Shown here in pieces: positions 1 through 9,347 of a stretch of 64,000 nt of DNA. Position 1 is the stretch's first letter; the number at the start of each line of letters is the position of its first letter. Made by a program: the position numbers and the translations under genes. The DNA lies in contig JANXBW010000007.1 in NCBI GenBank assembly GCA_025060325.1, forward strand, positions 1 through 64,000, in the 5' to 3' direction. The DNA comes from Thermoguttaceae bacterium (lineage in GTDB: Bacteria; Planctomycetota; Planctomycetia; Pirellulales; Thermoguttaceae). A model generated the notes under the pieces. The model was not told the DNA's origin and searched no databases. It saw only the letters and a program-made list of their open reading frames with translations.

Positions 1-183
1 CCGCTAGCTGACACGGCACCGTCCCGGGTTTAGAATACACTTGCTTCTTGCTCCCCATCATGGCTCGGAAGGTCTCAGTCGTGCACAAGTGGTCACGTTA
101 TACGGGATCGGAAGTCTGTGGAACATACCGCCTGCAACTGGAAGGAGCAAGCCGTTCACAAACCATCGTAAAGGAGCCCAACC

Positions 184-1059
184 ATGAAAAACAGTTTGAG
201 TCGACGCACCTTGTTCGGTGCTACCACCGCAGGATTTGCTCTGTGGCAGTTTGTGAAAAGCATTAGGCCCGCAGCAGCGCAGGAGGAATTCGTGCCTCTC
301 AGGGGTCGGCTTAAGCAGTCGGTGAGTCGATGGTGCTATAACCGGATCCCTCTGGATGTTCTGTGCAAATTCTGTAGCAAATTGGGCATCAAATCCGTCG
401 AACTTATCGGTCCGAAGGAATGGCCGGTCGTGAAAGAACATGGTCTTACGTGCGCTATGGTCTCCTCCGGCACTCCGTTGACGCGTGGGTTCAACCGCCG
501 GGAGAATCACGATTGGCTTGTCGCCCACTATGAACGAATGATCCCGATGGTAGCCGAGGCAGGCTTTCAAAATCTTATTTGCTTCTCCGGCAATCGCGAA
601 GGGCTCGATGACGAAACTGGTCTTCGCAACTGTGAGGAAGGAATCAAGCGACTCCTGCCCTTGTGCGAAAAGCATAACGTGGTGCTCGTGATAGAGCTCC
701 TCAACAGTAAAGTCGATCACCCCGACTACCAATGCGACCGAACGCGCTGGGCCGTCGAGCTTTGTAAACGGATCGGGTCCGAGAAATTTAAGATTCTCTA
801 CGACATCTACCACATGCAAATCATGGAGGGAGATCTGATTCGCACAATCCGGGAGAACATTCAATACATTGCCCACTTCCATACCGGCGGCAATCCAGGG
901 CGGAATGAAATTGACGAGACGCAGGAGATCAATTACCCCGCGGTGATGCGGGCAATTGCCGACCTCGGATTCACCGGCTACATCGGTCATGAATTCGTGC
1001 CGAAATCGCCGGATCCCCTGGCCGCCTTGGAACGCTGTGCCCGATTGTGCGACGTGTGA
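184..1059 (+). CDS. Exported hydroxypyruvate isomerase-like TIM-barrel protein
   Basis: A 291-residue protein of the xylose isomerase-like TIM-barrel superfamily, closest in feel to hydroxypyruvate isomerases (Hyi). Residues 1-33 form a Tat-type signal: twin arginines at 7-8 (SRRTLFG), a hydrophobic stretch and an AAAQ cleavage region, so it is probably exported folded. Candidate metal and substrate residues are visible: VIELLN, YDIYHMQ (Asp and His), HFHTGG and GYIGHEF, matching the Glu/Asp/His/Glu pattern of the family. The ATG is preceded by AAAGGAG seven bases upstream. Planctomycetes encode many Tat-exported members whose substrates are unknown, so isomerase activity is inferred from the fold only. 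The gene stands alone and converges on the outer-membrane factor gene. Confidence 0.85.
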   Translation: MKNSLSRRTLFGATTAGFALWQFVKSIRPAAAQEEFVPLRGRLKQSVSRWCYNRIPLDVLCKFCSKLGIKSVELIGPKEWPVVKEHGLTCAMVSSGTPLTRGFNRRENHDWLVAHYERMIPMVAEAGFQNLICFSGNREGLDDETGLRNCEEGIKRLLPLCEKHNVVLVIELLNSKVDHPDYQCDRTRWAVELCKRIGSEKFKILYDIYHMQIMEGDLIRTIRENIQYIAHFHTGGNPGRNEIDETQEINYPAVMRAIADLGFTGYIGHEFVPKSPDPLAALERCARLCDV

Positions 1060-1214
1060 TCCTGTTGCAGGGCAGAACGGCTTTTCAACCTTAAGCAATC
1101 CGGAATGCAACCCGAGAAGGGTGGCGGTCGAAATCTAGGCTGCGTGCTGCAAAAATGCGCCCGGCCGAGGGTCAGTTTCCTCAACAGGTGGCCGGGGGGC
1201 GGTAACCGAATCGA

Positions 1215-3056
1215 TTAAGATCCCGACTGAGGTTCCAGAAGGAGCACGGGCACTTCGTCGCCAGCGGTGGCTTCGTCCCTTGGGCCCTTTGGAGCCTGCA
1301 CCGAAACGGGAAGCACTTTGTCCCCCTGCAGATCCCTGGCGGGTGAGGTACCAACCGGCCGGGAGGCAGCAATTGTTTGCGACCGTTTGGCTTCTCCTGC
1401 AACGATTGCCGGGGTGACCACTTCCCCTGGCCTCAGGCGGACTTGCCACCCCCCACCTAAAGCTTTGTACAGGGCCACCAAGTAAAGGGCGACATTGCCT
1501 CGACTTTCCGCCAGGGCATCTTGTTGCTGCAAAAGGACGCGCTGAGAGTCAATGAGCCTCTGATAATCGATGACACCCTGTTGATAAAGTGCGGTGGCCA
1601 GCTGCACCGCCTGTTCAGTGGCTCGGACCGAATCCGCCAAGGCAGCAGCCCGTTCTTTTTCCCGCAGGTAGGCGGCGATTGTTCCCTCCGCCTCCTCAGC
1701 AGCCCGCAGGACTGTTTCCTGATAGGCAAGAATCGCCTGACGCAGCCGAGAATCCTCGGCCCAAATACTGTTCCAAATCCGACCGTAGTTAAGAATCTTC
1801 CACGAGAATGCCGGACCGACACGGCCGGCGATGGCATCGCCGAGAAACAAATGCCCAAATTTTTCGGCCTCCCAGTTAAGTGTGCCGGTGATGGCAAAGT
1901 GTGGATAAAGATCCGCCTCCGCGATCCCGACACGGGCTGATTGCGCGGCCACGAGGCGTTCCATTTTCCTCACATCCGGGCGTTGACGAAGGAGGTCGGC
2001 CGGAAGCCCCACCACAACCTCCGCAGGAGGATCCGGAATCTTGCCCGTTCCCACAAGAGGATCGAGGTCCTGAGGGGGCATGCCCAAAAGGGTACACAGG
2101 CGGTTTTCCGCCCGACGGCGACCTAGCTCCAAAAGAGGAATAAGCGAGCGGGTAGTGGCGACGATAGCTTCCGCTTGACGAAGGTCGAGGCCGCTGACCA
2201 GCCCCGCCTCGAATCGGGCTTTGACAATGTCCAGGGTTTGCCGCTGGAGATCCAAATTCTGCCGGGCCAGGGCCAATCGTTCGTCAAACGTCCGGAGTTG
2301 GATGTAGTTTGTGGCCACCTCCGCTTGAAGAATGACAAGCACTTCGTCGTAGCCGGCTTCTTGGGCCTCCAAATTGGCTTCGGCAGCCTCAATGGCCCGG
2401 CGGAACCGTCCCCAGAAATCGAGCTCCCAAGCCGCTTCAAATCCCACACTCCAGTGGTCAAATCTGCGTCGAATGGGAAAGCGTCCCCACGGGAAGGCTT
2501 CGGCACTGAATTGATTGCGTTGGAAAGTCCCCTTCATTTCCTGCATCTGCGGCCAGAGCGTTCCGCGGGCAACTCCTAGCTGCGCCCGGGCCTCCACCAC
2601 CCGCTCTGCAGCAATTTGGAGAGGCAGGTTTTCGGCCGAAGCCATTTCGATGAGCCGGGTCAGCGTGGGATCATTAAATACCGCCCACCAGGCGACGTTC
2701 ACCGGCGTCTGTCCTGTCCCCTGGCGGCCCTGACTGGCGGTGGGCTCAACTTTCAGTTCGGGACTGGAGCTATCGATCCACTGGTCACTGACCTTGGCGT
2801 CCGGTCGGGCGTAATTTGGGCCGACCTTGAAGCCGTTTCGGACCCACTGGCGAAGGCTCGTTCGGCACCCGCTCCCGGCAAAACACAGGGAAACGGCCAG
2901 CAACGCGATTGCCCAACGGAGGAACCAGGAGCTCTTCCCGGCTGAACCTGCGCCCTGCTGGTTTAACAGGGGTGGGGCGGCTGGCAAATTTGCGGGGAAT
3001 GGTGAAATCCCCTTGCACCACACACCGCGATCAATAGACCGGTTGCGTAAATCCAT
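1215..3056 (-). CDS. RND efflux outer-membrane factor (NodT/OprM family)
   Basis: A TolC-type outer-membrane channel of 613 residues, the exit duct of a tripartite RND efflux pump. A hydrophobic segment ends in a cysteine at about residue 64 (FAGSGC), suggesting a lipoprotein, followed by KVGPNY, the usual start of mature NodT proteins. Two OEP repeats follow, with the landmarks AWELDFWGRF, DLRQAEA, LPADLLRQRPDVR and an Ala/Gln-rich helical C-terminal half. The ATG at 3056 has GGAGGAG nine bases upstream and is preferred over the ATG at 3074, but about 45 residues then precede the signal, so a later non-ATG start is possible. It is transcribed divergently from the TetR/adaptor/permease genes and is very likely their partner. 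A proline-rich tail of about 90 residues lies after the second OEP repeat. Confidence 0.9.
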   Translation of the reverse strand: MDLRNRSIDRGVWCKGISPFPANLPAAPPLLNQQGAGSAGKSSWFLRWAIALLAVSLCFAGSGCRTSLRQWVRNGFKVGPNYARPDAKVSDQWIDSSSPELKVEPTASQGRQGTGQTPVNVAWWAVFNDPTLTRLIEMASAENLPLQIAAERVVEARAQLGVARGTLWPQMQEMKGTFQRNQFSAEAFPWGRFPIRRRFDHWSVGFEAAWELDFWGRFRRAIEAAEANLEAQEAGYDEVLVILQAEVATNYIQLRTFDERLALARQNLDLQRQTLDIVKARFEAGLVSGLDLRQAEAIVATTRSLIPLLELGRRRAENRLCTLLGMPPQDLDPLVGTGKIPDPPAEVVVGLPADLLRQRPDVRKMERLVAAQSARVGIAEADLYPHFAITGTLNWEAEKFGHLFLGDAIAGRVGPAFSWKILNYGRIWNSIWAEDSRLRQAILAYQETVLRAAEEAEGTIAAYLREKERAAALADSVRATEQAVQLATALYQQGVIDYQRLIDSQRVLLQQQDALAESRGNVALYLVALYKALGGGWQVRLRPGEVVTPAIVAGEAKRSQTIAASRPVGTSPARDLQGDKVLPVSVQAPKGPRDEATAGDEVPVLLLEPQSGS

Positions 3057-3572
3057 TCTCTTGGGCTCCTCCATGAGCGCCGGATTTCCGCGGGTTTCCT
3101 CTCCCCGACAGCAATTTGGGAGCGGAGGGATCCAACCCGGCCGATGGTAGCAAGAATTTCTCCCCCAGGAGCGGGGAATGGTCTAAGTCCAACTTTGGCA
3201 GAGACCCCGGCCCCCGCCCGAAACAGGATCTTGGGTCGGCCCGGGCCTCCTGGCCATACCTTCCCTATTCTCATCATCTTCGGCAAACCACGATCAGCTT
3301 TCGAAGGAGTCACGGCTTTTCTGATTGCTGACAAATGCAACCGCGGGAGGCTCGGCCGGCCACAACCTTAATCCGGGTAATTTTGCTGACCGATATAACG
3401 ATGAACTGACTGATGGGTCAGAATTTCGGATCGCTGTATTGCCGCTCGAATGTAGATGGGGTAAAATAGACCGGGAGTCATTGAGGCGACCATCATTGCC
3501 CGATTTGGATTGCCCAGTTTGGCTTCGGCTTTGGTGAAGGACCTACCCTGCGCGTCGCGGAGAGGATCGCCG
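3057..3572. other. Divergent control region of the efflux genes
   Basis: This 516 bp spacer separates the outer-membrane factor gene (minus strand) from the TetR gene (plus strand) and should hold both promoters and the TetR operator. A good candidate promoter towards tetR is listed separately. An inverted pair CTGACC (3386-3391) and GGTCAG (3416-3421) is a weak operator candidate. No protein gene was seen. Confidence 0.5.
3439..3467 (+). promoter_or_regulatory. Candidate sigma70-type promoter for the tetR gene
   Basis: TTGCCG (3439-3444) and TAAAAT (3462-3467) are separated by exactly 17 bases, about 105 bases upstream of the chosen tetR start. The match is by eye; promoter consensus in this phylum is poorly defined. 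Confidence 0.45.
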
Positions 3573-4280
3573 ATGAGCTTCGAGCGGGAAACCCAGGGGG
3601 GAAAGTCGCTGGCGGCCCAATGCCGGGAAATTGCCACCGCGGCTATGCGGGAAGGGATTTTTCAGGCGGCACTGAAGGTTATCCGGGAGCGCGGCTTCGA
3701 AGGACTAACCATGGACCGTTTAGCAGAGGTGGCAGGGGTCGCAAAGGGCAGCATCTACAACTACTTCGCCACCAAGCAGTCGCTAATGGAGTTCATCTTT
3801 GAGCGGGTGGTAGGCCCGGCTTTGGAGCGGGCACGGCAGGTGGCGGCCTCCGCCCTCTCCCCCGTAGAAAAGCTCCGTGGCATTCTCCGCGAATGGGCGA
3901 ATCACTTCGCCAGCTACCGGGGTGTTTTTGAAATCATGTTTGCCGACCCGGTTATTCGGCATTTTTGTGCTGATGCTCGCCGGGGCAAGTACTCGGAAGG
4001 TGTCGCCATTTTTCAGTCCGTTTTTCAGGAGGGTGTCCAACAAGGTTTATTTCGGCCCATCGATCCCCACCTGGTGGCCGAGGTCTTGGTAGGGGCACTT
4101 GTGTTGCCAGTTGAGCGGGACTTGGAGTCTGGCCGGGTCCGCTCTCCGGAGGAGTGGGCCGACAACTTACTGGACATGCTCCTTTGGGGCCTTGCAGGCA
4201 AAGCTATCTCTGGCCCAATTGCCTCGGCGGGGGCAGATGAGGCTGCAAGGCTAAGTCCACAGTTAGCTCCCCGGCCTTGA
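3573..4280 (+). CDS. TetR/AcrR-family transcriptional regulator
   Basis: A 235-residue one-component repressor. The N-terminal helix-turn-helix is clear: an FQAALKVIRERGFEGLT segment, then the recognition region AEVAGVAKGSIYNYF, ending in the family hallmark YNYFATKQSLMEFIF. The remainder is the variable all-helical ligand-binding and dimerisation domain. The ATG at 3573 has AGAGGA eight bases upstream; an upstream TTG at 3510 is open in frame but lacks a ribosome-binding site. The gene lies directly before the adaptor and permease genes and divergent from the outer-membrane factor, the standard arrangement for a drug-sensing repressor of its own efflux operon. The ligand cannot be told from sequence. 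Confidence 0.9.
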   Translation: MSFERETQGGKSLAAQCREIATAAMREGIFQAALKVIRERGFEGLTMDRLAEVAGVAKGSIYNYFATKQSLMEFIFERVVGPALERARQVAASALSPVEKLRGILREWANHFASYRGVFEIMFADPVIRHFCADARRGKYSEGVAIFQSVFQEGVQQGLFRPIDPHLVAEVLVGALVLPVERDLESGRVRSPEEWADNLLDMLLWGLAGKAISGPIASAGADEAARLSPQLAPRP

Positions 4281-4452
4281 ATAACAAGAGGCATCCCTGA
4301 AGCAACGACTTCTGACATAGGGCTCTAAGGCAATTACCCGGTTTTGTGGCAGTAGACCTAGCTTGATAAAGGTCAGTTTCTGAGCAGGAAATAAGCTTTC
4401 CTTTGCGCTCTTAAATACGTGACAAGGCAAGCTTTAATGGGAGCATCCGCCC

Positions 4453-5715
4453 ATGGCTAGTCGGGGGACCTCCTGGCTGGTTGGTTTTGGAATTCTCATC
4501 GTTTGCGGTGCTGCCGTAGGGGTAGCCGCGTGGCAAGCAGGTAAAGGCGCAAACAACCGGCATCCGGTAGCAACTTCGGCCCCGGCTGAGGAACAAGCCG
4601 TAGGGGTAGTTGTCGGCTCGGCCGAGTGGCGGGAATTCCGTCAGGCAGTGAAGACCTCAGGCAGCGTTTACGCGGTGCATTACGCTCTTGTCTCGGCGCG
4701 GATTCCGGGCACACTCGATGCTGTTTATGTCCGCGAAGGAGACCGCGTTGAGGCGGGCAAGACCAAGCTCTTCCAAACTGACTCCCTGAAGCTTGCCAAA
4801 GCCCTGGCCATTGCCCAGGAGAATCTCAAAGTGGCCGAGGCGGCCCTCCGCGAAAAGGAGGCCTTAAAGGAAAAAACCCTTGTCGCCAAGGAGCAAGCGG
4901 AGCGCGATCTAAAGCGATACGAGGAGCTTTTGGCAGCCAACGGGGTGTCCCGGCAAACGGTGGAACACCAGCGGGCGCTTGTCCAGCAATTGGCGGCCGA
5001 TCTGAAGCATGTGGAGACACTAATCGACTTGGCCCGGGCTCAGTTGGAGCAGGCGCGTCTATCAGTTGGTATCGCCGAAAAGGATCTATCGGACTCGCTT
5101 GTCTATGCGCCTATCTCTGGCGTGGTGGAAGAGCGCTATCGCGAGCCAGGAGAGATGGCCGGGGCAGGAACTCCAGTACTAAAGATCTCCGATCCCACTG
5201 TGGTGGAAATTCGCGTGCATGTGCCCCAAGAGTATTATGGCTCGCTCCGGCCCGGGCAGACCCAGATGTTGGTCCGCGTGGGGGCACGCGAATTGCCCCC
5301 GCAACCGGTTTCATACAAGGCGCCCACCATCGACCTTCGTTCGCGCACGTTTGAGGTTCGCTGCCGCATTCAATCTCCCCCGGAGGATGTGGTACCGGGG
5401 GCGTTGGCCGATGTGACCATCATCTTGGAAGGCCGCAAGGGAGTCGGGGTGCCGCTTGATGCAGTTGTTCAGGCCGGCACCTCACCTGTCGTGTTTGCCG
5501 TCGAAAACGAACGGGTCCGCAAGGTCCCTGTGCGACTGGGACTCCGTACCGACGGGTACTACGAGGTGCTTGAAGGTATAAGCGCCGGCACACCGGTAGT
5601 TCTTTCGGGCCAGGGACGGTTAGACGACGGAACTCGTATTCGCATCTTGTCAACCAAAGATACCAAAGCGACAACTGTGACGGAACGACTCACCCGCCAA
5701 GAGCCAAGTGTTTAG
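4453..5715 (+). CDS. RND efflux periplasmic adaptor (membrane-fusion protein)
   Basis: The HlyD/AcrA-type adaptor (420 residues) bridges the inner-membrane permease to the outer-membrane channel. An N-terminal membrane anchor (about residues 9-28) is followed by the first half of the lipoyl/barrel-sandwich domain (ARIPGTLDAVYVREGDRVEAG). A long alpha-helical hairpin, rich in Ala, Glu, Lys and Gln, covers about residues 110-210. The second lipoyl half has YAPISGVVEERYREPGE, then come the beta-barrel and membrane-proximal domains. GGGAG lies nine bases before the ATG. It follows tetR by 172 bp and precedes the permease by about 150 bp, so the three are probably co-transcribed. Confidence 0.92.
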   Translation: MASRGTSWLVGFGILIVCGAAVGVAAWQAGKGANNRHPVATSAPAEEQAVGVVVGSAEWREFRQAVKTSGSVYAVHYALVSARIPGTLDAVYVREGDRVEAGKTKLFQTDSLKLAKALAIAQENLKVAEAALREKEALKEKTLVAKEQAERDLKRYEELLAANGVSRQTVEHQRALVQQLAADLKHVETLIDLARAQLEQARLSVGIAEKDLSDSLVYAPISGVVEERYREPGEMAGAGTPVLKISDPTVVEIRVHVPQEYYGSLRPGQTQMLVRVGARELPPQPVSYKAPTIDLRSRTFEVRCRIQSPPEDVVPGALADVTIILEGRKGVGVPLDAVVQAGTSPVVFAVENERVRKVPVRLGLRTDGYYEVLEGISAGTPVVLSGQGRLDDGTRIRILSTKDTKATTVTERLTRQEPSV

Positions 5716-5863
5716 CTGCCCTAGCTGCGGAGGCAGCTGGCTCGATAGACCGGCTAAATAAGGACCAAGTGTGGCGGCTCGTTAACAGGACTAACACGGG
5801 TTAAACCGACCATTCAGGACCGATATTTGTCAACAAAGCGGCGATTTGGAGTGGGCTAAGGCT

Positions 5864-8800
5864 ATGTGGCTTGTTGATATTTCCATTCGTCGACCAGTCG
5901 CGCTCACCTGCCTTTATATCGGGCTTGTCATCCTTGGCATTTACTCGTACCGGCAGATGCCGCTTGAACTACTGCCCAAGCTTGATGTCCCCTACATAAC
6001 GGTGGTAACTGTTTACCCGGGGGCATCGCCAGAAGACCTCGAGCTTGATGTGGCCAAACGAATCGAGGATGCGGTGCTAACCGTGGAGGGACTTAAGCAC
6101 GTCAGCTCCTCGTGCATGGAAAACGTGGTTGTCACCCTGCTTGAGTTCCAGCTTGGTACTGATGTTGACAGGGCGGCCACGGACGTCCGCGAAAAAATTG
6201 ACCTCATCCGCCGTGATTTGCCCGAGGGTGTGGAAGATCCCAAAATCGAAAAATTTGACATCAACGCGTCGCCTATCATCACCCTGGCCTTAGTGGGCGA
6301 CCAAACCGTCACTGTTGACGACCTCTATGACTACGCGGATAACACCCTGCGAGACCGCCTTACCACAATCGAGGGCGTAGCCGGCGTGCAGATCGTCGGT
6401 GGGGCGAAGCGGGAGGTGCGGGTGGAACTTGACCCAGAACGGCTATTTGCCCGCGGGTTAACCACTGCCGACGTGATGGAGGCCTTGCGGCGTGGCCTGG
6501 GGACAATCCCCTCCGGTCGCGTCCAGGAAGGAGGCACTGAGTTCTCTGTGACCTTTGACGCCGATCCCCGAACGGTAGAAGCTTTGGCCGATCTTGAGAT
6601 CGCCAACTTTGCCGGCCGGCGGGTCTACCTTCGGGACGTAGGCTCGGTGCGAATGGGCACCGAAGAACTTCGGCAGCTTGCTTGGCTGGATGGTCGCCCG
6701 GCCATTTCTATCCGCGTGGTGAAAAAAGCGGAGGCCAATGCTGTTGCCGTCACCCGGCAGGTCCGCCAACGGCTTGCGGAAATCCAGAAAATGCTTCCCC
6801 CGGGCATGGAGCTTGTTTGGGTAGCAGAAATCGGCCGTTTTATCGAACAAGTCAACCAAAGCGCCTGGCAGGACGTGGGGATGGGAATTGTGCTCACGGC
6901 CGCCATCCTCTTTGTATTCCTCTACAACCTCCGGTCGCTTCTGATCGTGGCTATCAGCATGCCCGTGACAATCGCGGTGGGGCTATTCTTTATGCGGGTG
7001 GCGGGGCTGGGATTAAATACGTCCACGCTTATCGCAATAGGCCTGTCAGTTGGGGTGCTGGTGACCAACTCGATCGTCGTGCTGGAGGCCATCTTAATGC
7101 GGCTTGCCCGGGGGATGAATCCTTGGGAGGCAGCTCGGATTGGCGCAAGCGAAGTGTTCATCGCCGTGCTTGCCAGCGCGACCACGAACATGGTGGTGCT
7201 CTTCCCCTTAGCCACGATGCAGACGCGGGTTGGACTTTTCATCGCCCCGCTTGCCATCACGATGTTTATTATGACCGTGGTGTCTCTATTTATTTCCTTC
7301 ACGTTGACGCCGATGCTTGCCTCCCTGTTTTTGCGAGAGCAAAGGGACGGTCGGACCGGCCTGCTTCAGCGGATAGCTCGGCTCTGGCAAGGGGGACTTG
7401 AGCGGTTGACCGAGGGCTACCGAAAAGTGCTTTGGCAGCTTACCCGCCCGGCTGTTGCCCTCTTGGTGGTCGCTTTGAGTATTGGTCTTCTTGTCCACGC
7501 GGGCTGGGTTGCCCGTCAATTGGGCACAAGCTTTATCGCTACCCCGGACATGGGCCAGGTGTACGTTAAGTTGGAATTTCCCACTTCATACACACTTGAG
7601 CGAACGGCGGAAATCGTCCGCCTAGCCGAGGCCCGAATGCGGGATCTGCCAGAGCTTAGGCATATTCTGTCGACGATTGGCAAAGTCGAAGGCGTCCTGG
7701 GGCAGGCGAGCGAGGGCGTGTTCCTTGCCCAGATCCTTGTTGTCTTCTCCGATAAAGATCGCCGGTCGTTGACGATCGAGGAGTTGATGGAGCAAATTCG
7801 TCAGCGGATTGCCGATCTGCCGGATGCCGCTATCACGGTAAGCCAGCCGTCGGCGATCGGTGGCCAAAGCTACCCGATTGAAATGGAAATTGCCGGCGAA
7901 GACCTTAAGACGCTTGACCGCCTGGCCGACCGAACGTTAGCGCTTGCCCGAGAAATACCAGGAATTTTGGACGCGACCACCACGGTCCGCCCGGGTAAGC
8001 CTCGGCTAAGAATCACTCCGCGCCGGGAAATCCTCGGCGACTTGGGAATTCCTTCAACGGCTGTGGGCTTAACCCTCCGGGGCAATTTGGAAGGGATCGA
8101 AGCCGGCACATTCAAAATGGGCGCGCGGAACTATGACATCGTCGTTTCACTGAAGAAAAGTGAAGGCCGGGACCAAGTTTGGGAATATCAATTTCCCGGC
8201 AGGCCGGGGCAACCTCTAGTGCTTACTTCGTTTGCGAGCATTGTGCAGGACGAGGTTCCGATCCAGATCTTTCGGAAAGACAAGGAGCGTGTGCAAAAGC
8301 TCACTGCCCAATTGGCTGAAGGGGTGGCCCTCGGGAACGCGGCAGCTCAACTCTCGAATGCAATCCGGGAAAAGGCGGGATTCCCGCCGGGCTATTCCTT
8401 CCGCTTTACGGGGATTTTTGAGGTGATGACCGAGGGCCTGGGCGGACTGGCAGAGGCCGGGGTGCTTTCGTTACTTTTGGTCTACCTTTGCCTTGCTGCC
8501 ATCCTGGAGTCGTTCCGACAGCCCTTCCTGGTGATGGCAACTGTGCCCCTTGCTCTTGTGGGAACCTTTTGGGCCCTAGGTCTGACTGGCGAGAGTCTCA
8601 GCATCTTCGCCGTGATGGGAATAGTCATTATGATAGGTATTGTAGTAAACAATGCTATCCTTATCGTGGACCGGCTGAATATCATCCGGCAAACCACGGC
8701 AACCACTTGCACCTCGGCAATGATCGATGCCGCTTGCGACCGACTCCAGGCGCAGCTCATGATCACCCTGGCGGCGGTAATGGGCATGCTTCCCATGGCT

Positions 8801-9004
8801 GTAAGCCGCGGCCTGGGGGCTGAGCTTCGCAATGGCGTCGGGATTGCTTCGGCCGGGGGGATCCTGGTATCCGCCACACTGACGTTATTTGTCGTCCCGG
8901 CCCTTTACCTCTTGGCCCACTGTCGCGAGCGCAGAAGCTCCGCCCCTGCCAGCAGCACCGATTCGGCAAGTCTCGAGCCGCTCCCCGAGGAAAGGCAGGA
9001 GTAA
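5864..9004 (+). CDS. RND-superfamily efflux permease (AcrB-like) with atypical relay residues
   Basis: A 1046-residue inner-membrane pump subunit of the AcrB/HAE1 type. It starts with the typical SIRRPVALTCLYIGLVILG helix 1 and has two large periplasmic loops (about residues 35-335 and 555-855), each followed by a bundle of transmembrane helices. Key oddity: in transmembrane helix 4, where AcrB has the proton-carrying Asp407-Asp408 in LLVDDAIVV, this protein reads VLVTNSIVV, with Thr401-Asn402. In helix 10 the position of Lys940 is Asn929 (GIVVNNAIL). The proton relay is therefore missing, although the protein is otherwise full length. ATG 5864 is chosen over an in-frame TTG at 5846 because helix 1 normally begins within a few residues of the start. 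Together with the adaptor and outer-membrane factor it forms a complete tripartite pump set. Confidence 0.93.
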   Translation: MWLVDISIRRPVALTCLYIGLVILGIYSYRQMPLELLPKLDVPYITVVTVYPGASPEDLELDVAKRIEDAVLTVEGLKHVSSSCMENVVVTLLEFQLGTDVDRAATDVREKIDLIRRDLPEGVEDPKIEKFDINASPIITLALVGDQTVTVDDLYDYADNTLRDRLTTIEGVAGVQIVGGAKREVRVELDPERLFARGLTTADVMEALRRGLGTIPSGRVQEGGTEFSVTFDADPRTVEALADLEIANFAGRRVYLRDVGSVRMGTEELRQLAWLDGRPAISIRVVKKAEANAVAVTRQVRQRLAEIQKMLPPGMELVWVAEIGRFIEQVNQSAWQDVGMGIVLTAAILFVFLYNLRSLLIVAISMPVTIAVGLFFMRVAGLGLNTSTLIAIGLSVGVLVTNSIVVLEAILMRLARGMNPWEAARIGASEVFIAVLASATTNMVVLFPLATMQTRVGLFIAPLAITMFIMTVVSLFISFTLTPMLASLFLREQRDGRTGLLQRIARLWQGGLERLTEGYRKVLWQLTRPAVALLVVALSIGLLVHAGWVARQLGTSFIATPDMGQVYVKLEFPTSYTLERTAEIVRLAEARMRDLPELRHILSTIGKVEGVLGQASEGVFLAQILVVFSDKDRRSLTIEELMEQIRQRIADLPDAAITVSQPSAIGGQSYPIEMEIAGEDLKTLDRLADRTLALAREIPGILDATTTVRPGKPRLRITPRREILGDLGIPSTAVGLTLRGNLEGIEAGTFKMGARNYDIVVSLKKSEGRDQVWEYQFPGRPGQPLVLTSFASIVQDEVPIQIFRKDKERVQKLTAQLAEGVALGNAAAQLSNAIREKAGFPPGYSFRFTGIFEVMTEGLGGLAEAGVLSLLLVYLCLAAILESFRQPFLVMATVPLALVGTFWALGLTGESLSIFAVMGIVIMIGIVVNNAILIVDRLNIIRQTTATTCTSAMIDAACDRLQAQLMITLAAVMGMLPMAVSRGLGAELRNGVGIASAGGILVSATLTLFVVPALYLLAHCRERRSSAPASSTDSASLEPLPEERQE

Positions 9005-9347
9005 CCGAGGCGCAAATAATTCATGAAGACTTCTCGAGAGAAACCCGCGGCAGACCAGCGTAGAAGTATCAAAGGAGTTAAAAGTTCACCGCTTGGTCCG
9101 TGGGAGAAAGCTTGTTTGGCTGGTGGTAACAAAGTGTGAACGCTAGGAGTCCTCTTAAAGCGCACGGCTTGCGGCGGGGGAAATGGGCTGCCCGGGAATG
9201 CTAGGCTCTCAGCGGGAAACCGGACCGGGTGGTTTAGAGCCGTGACTAGCCGGTTCCGGATCGGGAAAAGGACCTCTGGGCTAAGGACGCCAACCGGCAA
9301 ATTTTCCCCCATTGACGACTTGATGGCGATCCTCAAGGGAGATCGAC

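Noticed and set aside
58-1110. 350-codon minus-strand frame opposite the first TIM-barrel gene
   Set aside because: Complete overlap with a well-supported gene on the other strand and no recognisable motifs; an antisense shadow.
3386-3421. CTGACC/GGTCAG as the TetR operator
   Set aside because: Six-base arms with a 24-base gap are too weak and too far apart for a normal TetR site; kept only as a remark in the spacer entry.
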